DNA of 64,000 nt from Pseudoalteromonas sp. XI10. Its GTDB lineage: Bacteria; Pseudomonadota; Gammaproteobacteria; Enterobacterales; Alteromonadaceae. The stretch lies in the NCBI RefSeq assembly GCF_001469895.1, contig NZ_LOPY01000039.1:225305-289304 (forward strand). The letters run 5' to 3'. Within the stretch, counting starts at the first letter, position 1. Every line of letters starts with the position of its first letter. The notes under the pieces were generated by a model. The model saw nothing but the letters and a program-made list of their open reading frames with translations, was not told the DNA's origin and made no database searches. Positions 57,443 through 64,000 of the stretch are shown here, piece by piece. A program made the position numbers and the translations under genes.

Positions 57443-58687
57443 TTAATTACCAAGAACTTTTGCAGGGTCAACTCGGGTTGCTTGCCACGCAGGGTATAAG
57501 GTTGCCAAAATAGCGAGAACAAAAGTAACAATCACCGTGATAACAATATCTTGCCAAACTAGTTTACTGGGTAAAAACTCAATAAAATAAACCCCTTGTA
57601 ACGGGTTATCGCCAAATAAGTTACTTGCCCAAGTGAACAGTTCACTGATGTTTAACGCAAGCATTACACCGATGATCGTGCCTAATATCACACCAATTAA
57701 AGCTTGTGTAAAACCTTGCATTACGAAGGTTGCTAAAATGGTGCTATCTTGTGCGCCCATGGTTTTTAAAATTGCGATATTTGCCTGTTTTTCACGTACT
57801 TCCATCACTAAAGACGAAACAATATTAAAACTCGCTACCGCAATTATTAAAAACACCACGATATACACAATCGTGCGAACCATTTGAATATCTTGATATA
57901 AGCTACCCTGGGTTCTAAACCAACTCGAGACATAGACATAATCAGGAATAACTTGCCCCACACGCATCGCCGTTTGATGAGCTGCGAACACATCAGCTAC
58001 TTGTAATCGTAAGCCGGTTACTTGGTTTTGCTCAAAATTCAACACACTTTGCGCTTTATCAAGGCGAATGAAAGCCGCCGTTTCATCAATTGGGCCACCC
58101 ATTTTTATAATACCCGCAAGATTCAAGCTAACACGCTTTGGCGCCAATAAAGTGTTACTTTGCTGGTTTATCTGTGGGATTAATAAGGTAACTGGGTCGC
58201 CAATTTTAAGACCTAATCGGTTAACGATTTGTTGGCCTAAAAGCACATCTTCTTGTTGTAGCTGGCTAACTAAGCGCCCTTCTGTAAATTGGTTTAACGC
58301 CGACACTTGGTTTTCAAATTCAGGGCTAACACCTCGCACTTCAACTGCTTTTAACTCACTTTTATATTGCGCCATGCCGTTTACACTAATAAACGGCGCA
58401 GCACCTGTTACACCGGCTTGAGAGCGTAGTAAAGCAACTTTTGACTGCCAATTATTGATTGGTTTGTTAGGGGCAACATATTCAACCTGAGGTACAACCG
58501 ATAAAAGCCGATGTACTAGCTGCTGCTCAAAACCATTAATAACTGATAAAGCAACAATTAGCACAGCGACACCTAAAAGTATGCCGATTGTCGATGCTTT
58601 AGCGATAAAACTAACAAAACCGTTTTGTCCGTCTTTTTGGCCACTATGGGCGCGAAAGCGTTTTGAAATAAAGGCACTAAGCAACAT
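57443..58687 (-). CDS. lolE: Lipoprotein release permease subunit LolE
   Basis: Membrane subunit of the LolCDE ABC transporter that extracts outer-membrane lipoproteins and passes them to LolA. 414 residues from the ATG at 58687 ([14 protein letters not shown]), which overlaps lolD by 11 nt; an upstream ATG would overlap by 44 and has no homology. TM helix 1 (about 35-55) with the STIGILLGVAVLIVALSVINGFE motif, a large periplasmic domain, and three C-terminal helices. The second LolC/E-type gene of the cluster, assigned LolE because the other starts like LolC. Confidence 0.9.
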   Translation of the reverse strand: MLLSAFISKRFRAHSGQKDGQNGFVSFIAKASTIGILLGVAVLIVALSVINGFEQQLVHRLLSVVPQVEYVAPNKPINNWQSKVALLRSQAGVTGAAPFISVNGMAQYKSELKAVEVRGVSPEFENQVSALNQFTEGRLVSQLQQEDVLLGQQIVNRLGLKIGDPVTLLIPQINQQSNTLLAPKRVSLNLAGIIKMGGPIDETAAFIRLDKAQSVLNFEQNQVTGLRLQVADVFAAHQTAMRVGQVIPDYVYVSSWFRTQGSLYQDIQMVRTIVYIVVFLIIAVASFNIVSSLVMEVREKQANIAILKTMGAQDSTILATFVMQGFTQALIGVILGTIIGVMLALNISELFTWASNLFGDNPLQGVYFIEFLPSKLVWQDIVITVIVTFVLAILATLYPAWQATRVDPAKVLGN

Positions 58688-59375
58688 GCTGAGACTCTTT
58701 AATTGCAAGCTTACCATCATCTAAATAGGCAATTTTGCCTAGTTTATCTGCAAGTTCTAAATCATGGGTTACCACAACAAAACTGGTTTTTAAGCTAGTA
58801 TTTAATTCTTTAATTAAATCGTAAATCTTAATTGCGTTTTGTTTATCTAAGTTTCCGGTTGGTTCATCGGCAAGCACCAAAGCAGGCTCGGTTACTAATG
58901 CACGTGCTATTGCAACCCGCTGCCTCTCACCACCTGATAACGCCGAAGGTTTATGTTCGCTACGATGAGATAACCCAACTTTATCTAGCATGTTACGGGC
59001 TTTTTCGGTTGCCGCTTTTGCACTTAAGCCTTTAATTAATAATGGCATTGCAACATTTTCGATGGCAGTAAATTCCATTAATAGATGGTGGAATTGATAA
59101 ATAAAACCCAAATTTTCATTACGGAAACTGGCTTGTTGTTTACGGTTTAATTTAGAAACCTGCTGACCTTTAATTTCAACCTTGCCTGAGCTTTCGTTAT
59201 CTAAGGTGCCTAATATATGCAATAAGGTACTTTTTCCTGAGCCAGAGCTCCCTACAACAGCTAACATTTCGCCTTGTTTAAGTGCTAAATCAACCCCTTT
59301 TAATACCGCAACCTCGTTATCGCCATCTTGATAGACTTTATTTAACTGCTGACAATTGATAACTAAATCACTCAT
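58677..59375 (-). CDS. lolD: Lipoprotein-releasing ATPase LolD
   Basis: ATPase of LolCDE. 232 residues with Walker [10 protein letters not shown], signature LSGGERQR, Walker [14 protein letters not shown] and the H-loop VVTHD. It overlaps lolC by 8 nt and lolE by 11 nt, so all three are coupled. Confidence 0.97.
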   Translation of the reverse strand: MSDLVINCQQLNKVYQDGDNEVAVLKGVDLALKQGEMLAVVGSSGSGKSTLLHILGTLDNESSGKVEIKGQQVSKLNRKQQASFRNENLGFIYQFHHLLMEFTAIENVAMPLLIKGLSAKAATEKARNMLDKVGLSHRSEHKPSALSGGERQRVAIARALVTEPALVLADEPTGNLDKQNAIKIYDLIKELNTSLKTSFVVVTHDLELADKLGKIAYLDDGKLAIKESQHVA

Positions 59376-60585
59376 AACGTAATACCTCTGCTGGATTCAC
59401 TTTTGCAGCTTTTCTGGCAGGATACAAGGTAGCTAAAAAGCTCATCGCAATACTCCCTGCGGCAATTAAACTCAAACTCATAACATCAAATTTAACGGGT
59501 AAACTCACGCCCGCTAGTAAATTGATGCCTAACATATTCAATAATTCATTAATGTTGCTACTTAATAGCACACCAAGTAACGCACCAATACTGGTACCGA
59601 TAAGGCCGTTATATAAGCCTTGGATCATAAACACGTGCTGCACTTGTAACGGAGTTAAGCCCAGTGTTTGTAAAATAGCGACTTCACTTTGCTTCTCACT
59701 GACCATCATGGTTAATGCTGAAACGATATTAAACACCGCAACGAGCACAATTAAGCCAAGTAACATCGACATAATGCGCTTTTCCATTGCCACAGCGGCA
59801 AATAGTGTGCCTTGGCTAGCTCGCCAATCAGTCACTGTGTAATCGTTTAAAATAGCTAACTGAGATTGCAATACTTGCTCAACAGCAAATGGTTCATAAA
59901 GCGATACACTCAAATTGGGTGCTGCTGATTTTGCTAGTTTTAAAACTCTGCCTAACGAATAGCCACTGGTAAATGCCAATGACATATCAATTTCTGACTG
60001 TGTTTCATAAAGTGCAGCAACGGTAAACAAGCGCTGACTCGGTACTCGACCAAGTGGGGTATACGAACTGGCATTAGGCATGATCACCCGTACTTTATCC
60101 CCAAGCGAAATACCCAATTTTCGACTCAAATAGCGGCTAATCGCAATATGGTAGTTGCTGTCCATTACTTGTGACCAATTGCCGGCAACAATTTTATCTT
60201 TTACGTTATAGATGGAGCTTCCTTCATCATAAAGGCCTTGTAACAATACGCCGTGCAAATCTTGGTTAGTTTGTAAAATGGCTTCGCCATGGCGGTATAG
60301 GTTAACTTGTTTAACATCTTGAGAATTTGCTAGTTGCTGCTTTAACTGCAGCATGGTTTCTTTCGAATTATCTTCGGCTGATACTTCAATATGTGGAATT
60401 AAACCAAGCATGTTGGTTTTAAGGTTATTTTCAAAGCCATTCATTACTGAACTAACTGTAAACAAGGCCATTAAACCAATAGCAATGCCCGCGATAGAGA
60501 AAAATGAAATAAATGAGATAAAGGCATTGCCCTTTGAGGAGCGACTATATCTCAGCCCTATAAAAAGGCTAACAGGTTGAAACAT
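59368..60585 (-). CDS. lolC: Lipoprotein release permease subunit LolC
   Basis: 405 residues. It starts MFQPVSLFIGLRYSRS like E. coli LolC (MYQPVALFIGLRYMRG). One N-terminal helix (about 23-48, ending SVMNGFE), a periplasmic domain, and three C-terminal helices. First gene of lolCDE; 89 bp separate it from the LysR regulator. Confidence 0.93.
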   Translation of the reverse strand: MFQPVSLFIGLRYSRSSKGNAFISFISFFSIAGIAIGLMALFTVSSVMNGFENNLKTNMLGLIPHIEVSAEDNSKETMLQLKQQLANSQDVKQVNLYRHGEAILQTNQDLHGVLLQGLYDEGSSIYNVKDKIVAGNWSQVMDSNYHIAISRYLSRKLGISLGDKVRVIMPNASSYTPLGRVPSQRLFTVAALYETQSEIDMSLAFTSGYSLGRVLKLAKSAAPNLSVSLYEPFAVEQVLQSQLAILNDYTVTDWRASQGTLFAAVAMEKRIMSMLLGLIVLVAVFNIVSALTMMVSEKQSEVAILQTLGLTPLQVQHVFMIQGLYNGLIGTSIGALLGVLLSSNINELLNMLGINLLAGVSLPVKFDVMSLSLIAAGSIAMSFLATLYPARKAAKVNPAEVLRYE

Positions 60586-60674
60586 AATAAATTATGGGTA
60601 TTCCAAGGGCTAAATATGCGCTCATATTAGCATAGATTTAGCTAGCATGGGATGCGCGAAATTGTAAAAAATAA

Positions 60675-61556
60675 TTATAAATCTGATACTTGAACAGTAG
60701 CAACCAAATGGTCAAGTAATGCTTTTACATTGGTTGCGATAAACTGCCTTGGTGGATACACCCCCCATACACCTTCAGGTTCCGGTGCAACATTCGAAAG
60801 TACAGCACTCAACCTGCCATTGGCTAGGTGGTCATTGACATAGTAATCTGGTAATTGCACGATGCCTAACCCTTTGATAGCAGCGTCAACCAAGGCCCAA
60901 CCACTGTTACAGGCCAAACGCCCTGCCACTTTGATGTGCTTGTCTTGGCCCTGCTCTTTTACCCGCCAGTAACTGTTATTACCAATCAGGCAATTGTGCT
61001 GATGTAATTCACTTACACTGTGTGGTTGGCCGAATTTATTGATATATTCAGGGCTACAACAAATAACAAGCCTGCGCTTACTAATGCGCCGTGCTTTTAA
61101 AGATGAATCTTTTAAATGACCAAGCCGAATAGCAAGATCATACCCATCTTCTAGTAGATTGACTTGCTCATTGCTTAAATGGCTGATCACTTCAATATCT
61201 GGGTGCTTTTGCATAAATGAATGTACCGCAGGCATGATGAAACTTTCACCATACATCACAGGAGCTGTTAGTTTTATACTACCTTTTGGTGTCAGTTGCT
61301 GCTCTGCAAGCAGTGCCGTGGCATCATCCATGGCATGCTGTAATTGTTTAGTTTGATGCGCAAACACCTGTCCTTCTTGCGTTAGCACCACTTTACGGGT
61401 TGTTCGAGTTAACAATTGGGTGTTTAATCGCTCTTCTAATTGACTGACATAACGGCTTACATGGGCCACTGACATACCCAGTAGTTTACTTGCTTTTGTA
61501 AAACTGCCTGTTTCTGCTACCGCTAAAAACTCATCAATTCCGTGCCAACGATTCAT
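60675..61556 (-). CDS. LysR-family transcriptional regulator
   Basis: 293 residues from the ATG giving MNRWHGIDEFLAVAETGSF; the longer frame adds a hydrophobic leader with no support. The helix-turn-helix is in about 5-63 (SFTKASKLLGMSVAHVSRYVSQLE), followed by a periplasmic-binding-like effector domain (about 88-290). It is divergent from the adhC-fghA pair with a 110-bp gap, so it likely controls that formaldehyde detoxification operon, though the effector is unknown. Confidence 0.93.
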   Translation of the reverse strand: MNRWHGIDEFLAVAETGSFTKASKLLGMSVAHVSRYVSQLEERLNTQLLTRTTRKVVLTQEGQVFAHQTKQLQHAMDDATALLAEQQLTPKGSIKLTAPVMYGESFIMPAVHSFMQKHPDIEVISHLSNEQVNLLEDGYDLAIRLGHLKDSSLKARRISKRRLVICCSPEYINKFGQPHSVSELHQHNCLIGNNSYWRVKEQGQDKHIKVAGRLACNSGWALVDAAIKGLGIVQLPDYYVNDHLANGRLSAVLSNVAPEPEGVWGVYPPRQFIATNVKALLDHLVATVQVSDL

Positions 61557-61626
61557 TATTACCATACTGTAAAAGTGTTTTAATAAAACGAAGATTATCA
61601 TTCATTGAGAAACAAATAAAATAGAC

Positions 61627-61641
61627 TAAGTTTAATACTTA
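61627..61641. promoter_or_regulatory. Candidate LysR operator
   Basis: TAAGT-TTAAT-ACTTA, a perfect 5-bp-arm palindrome with the T-N13-A shape close to the LysR box, in the gap between the divergent regulator and the alcohol dehydrogenase gene, 25 bp upstream of the latter's start. Confidence 0.4.
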
Positions 61642-61657
61642 CTTCCAACAACTATAA

Positions 61658-62788
<1,131 letters not shown>

Positions 62789-62799
62789 TCTTTTAATTT

Positions 62800-62829
62800 G
62801 GCGCTAGGTTGATTCCTAGCGCCTTTGTT
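62800..62829 (+). terminator. Terminator-like hairpin between frmA and frmB
   Basis: 9-bp perfect stem GGCGCTAGG / CCTAGCGCC with a 6-nt loop and TTTGTTT after it, about 20 bp upstream of the frmB start. It may lower transcription into frmB. Confidence 0.75.
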
Positions 62830-62843
62830 TCAAGGATTTGGTT

Positions 62844-63680
62844 ATGCTAGAAAACATAAGCTCAACAAAAGTCAGCGGTGGCTGGCATAAACAATATACC
62901 CACCAAGCTAGCAGCACACATTGTGCTATGCGCTTTGCGATTTTTTTACCGCCAGGTGCCAGCGAAACGAATAAAGTGCCAGTGATGTATTGGTTGTCAG
63001 GTTTAACCTGTACAGATGAAAACTTTATGCAAAAAGCCGGAGCATTTAAAAAAGCGGCTGAACTAGGTATTGCTATTGTCGCTCCAGATACTAGCCCGCG
63101 CGGTGAAAATGTGCCTGACGATGAAAACTACGATTTTGGTCAAGGTGCTGGTTTTTATGTCAATGCGACTCAAGCGCCTTACAATGTGCACTACAACATG
63201 TACGACTATGTGGTTTCTGAATTACCTGCACTTATCGAAGCGCACTTCCCTGTGACGACAAAAAAAGCCATTGCTGGTCATTCTATGGGTGGTCACGGCG
63301 CATTGATGATTGCACTTAAAAACCCTAAACAATACGTCAGCGCCAGTGCTTTTAGCCCGATTGTGAACCCGATTAATTGCCCTTGGGGTGAAAAAGCGTT
63401 CAGTAATTACCTAGGTAGTAATAAAGCAAGTTGGCTTGAATACGACAGCTGTGAATTAATGAAAAATGCCGTCGCTGATGATTATTTACCGATGCGTATT
63501 GATCAAGGTGAGGCCGATAACTTCTTAACTGAGCAACTCAAAACTGAGAACTTATTTGCTGTCGTAAACGAAAAAGATTACCCAGCTGAGATCAACATGC
63601 ACGCGGGTTATGATCATAGTTACTTCTTTATCAGCAGCTTTATTGACGAACACCTGATGTTTCATCAAAAGTATCTGTAA
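62844..63680 (+). CDS. frmB: S-formylglutathione hydrolase
   Basis: Esterase that releases formate and glutathione from S-formylglutathione, completing formaldehyde detoxification. 278 residues. Catalytic Ser147 in AGHSMGGHGA and His258 in GYDHSYFF, with an Asp in the IDQGEADNF segment; SGLTCTDENF is a family motif. The ATG at 62844 has AGGA 7 nt upstream; two codons earlier is TTG. Confidence 0.96.
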   Translation: MLENISSTKVSGGWHKQYTHQASSTHCAMRFAIFLPPGASETNKVPVMYWLSGLTCTDENFMQKAGAFKKAAELGIAIVAPDTSPRGENVPDDENYDFGQGAGFYVNATQAPYNVHYNMYDYVVSELPALIEAHFPVTTKKAIAGHSMGGHGALMIALKNPKQYVSASAFSPIVNPINCPWGEKAFSNYLGSNKASWLEYDSCELMKNAVADDYLPMRIDQGEADNFLTEQLKTENLFAVVNEKDYPAEINMHAGYDHSYFFISSFIDEHLMFHQKYL

Positions 63681-63694
63681 TTAATAGTTAATTT

Positions 63695-64000
63695 TTAGTG
63701 TGAGGGCTTAACTTCCTCACACTCTTTAATACTCCGTGTGATTTGCCTGCAAACTAATTGCGGTTGTTCTTCTTTTGGTTTGAGTAAGCCAATAACAGCG
63801 CTATCAATTTCAAAGCCTAACTTTGCGAATGAAAAGCCTTCAGAGTCCGTTACTGTGCTGTTAGTTTGATTTGCATTTGTAGTTGCAAGATTTGTTGGTT
63901 GTGAGTTTTTTGCGTAGCCATCGACTATTGACCCCGCCACTGTACACCCCACTAATTGGTAGCTTACTAAGCAAATAACAAGTTTTGAAAAGCTAATCTT
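63695..64000 (-). CDS. Hypothetical lipoprotein, 5' end cut by window
   Basis: 101 residues visible, open at the window edge, so the start codon is outside. The visible N-terminus is a signal sequence with the lipobox LVGC (K-I-S-F-S-K-L-V-I-C-L-V-S-Y-Q-L-V-G-C), so the mature protein would begin at that Cys. A start at the GTG just before the Cys would destroy this signal and is rejected. The mature part is short, Thr/Asn-rich then has QLVCRQITRSIKECEE near the C-terminus with two Cys that could pair. No family recognised. Confidence 0.75.
   Translation of the reverse strand, partial: KISFSKLVICLVSYQLVGCTVAGSIVDGYAKNSQPTNLATTNANQTNSTVTDSEGFSFAKLGFEIDSAVIGLLKPKEEQPQLVCRQITRSIKECEEVKPSH
63697..63723 (+). 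terminator. Hairpin after frmB, overlapping a convergent gene
   Basis: Perfect 9-bp stem AGTGTGAGG / CCTCACACT with a 9-nt loop, followed by CTTTAAT on the plus strand. It lies in the last codons of the convergent lipoprotein gene; the U-run is weak. Confidence 0.45.

Overview
The window reads as a chromosomal segment of a marine gammaproteobacterium of the order Alteromonadales, most likely Pseudoalteromonas. It is AT-rich by eye, the proteins are close to their E. coli counterparts, and gene neighbourhoods match those of E. coli, Vibrio and Shewanella (sdhCDAB-sucAB facing gltA; csdA-csdE facing tcdA; comEC-msbA-lpxK-ycaR-kdsB; pyrD-zapC-rlmKL-uup; proQ-prc; rluE-nudJ-mnmA-hflD-purB; lolCDE). 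The genus is an inference. I see no insertion sequence, prophage, integron or CRISPR array. Nearly every base is coding or a short intergenic gap; only one gap exceeds 300 bp (7372-7780).

Layout. 1-9.1 kb: TCA cycle. On the minus strand sdhC-sdhD-sdhA-sdhB, an internal terminator, then sucA and a truncated sucB with two lipoyl domains; citrate synthase gltA is divergent. 9.2-18.8 kb: cysteine desulfurase csdA with csdE, convergent to a tight minus-strand operon msbA-lpxK-ycaR-kdsB-(RluA-family synthase)-tcdA that joins LPS biogenesis to tRNA ct6A formation; comEC lies upstream and overlaps a divergent DUF2062 gene. 18.9-26.7 kb: rlmKL, a glutaredoxin-like gene, uup and a DUF3466 exported protein, then zapC and pyrD. 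26.8-39.3 kb: the giant NAD-glutamate dehydrogenase, then a four-gene envelope operon (DUF1302 outer-membrane protein, DUF1329 periplasmic protein, YCF48 protein, MMPL/RND transporter) of unknown substrate, and DUF2835.

39.3-48 kb: pepN, nhaC, prc, proQ, a small acidic protein, msrC, a small membrane protein and two identical tRNA-Ser(UGA) genes. 48.2-56.8 kb (mostly plus): yccA, the complete tusD-tusC-tusB-tusE sulfur relay, rluE, nudJ, mnmA, hflD, purB, the ribosomal oxygenase roxA, a GNAT acetyltransferase and (minus) a DUF4826-like gene. 56.9-64 kb: a DUF924 gene, lolC-lolD-lolE, a LysR regulator divergent from the glutathione-dependent formaldehyde detoxification pair (class III alcohol dehydrogenase and S-formylglutathione hydrolase), and a lipoprotein gene cut by the window end.

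How the genes fit together. Central carbon metabolism (sdh/suc/gltA, gdhB), envelope biogenesis (msbA/lpxK/kdsB, lolCDE) and translation maturation dominate. Two sulfur-related tRNA routes are present: tusDCBE feeding MnmA (s2U34), and CsdA/CsdE with TcdA (ct6A37). The least understood piece is the DUF1302-DUF1329-YCF48-MMPL operon, which spans outer membrane, periplasm and inner membrane and has palindromes in its upstream region; it is the best candidate here for an incompletely described system.
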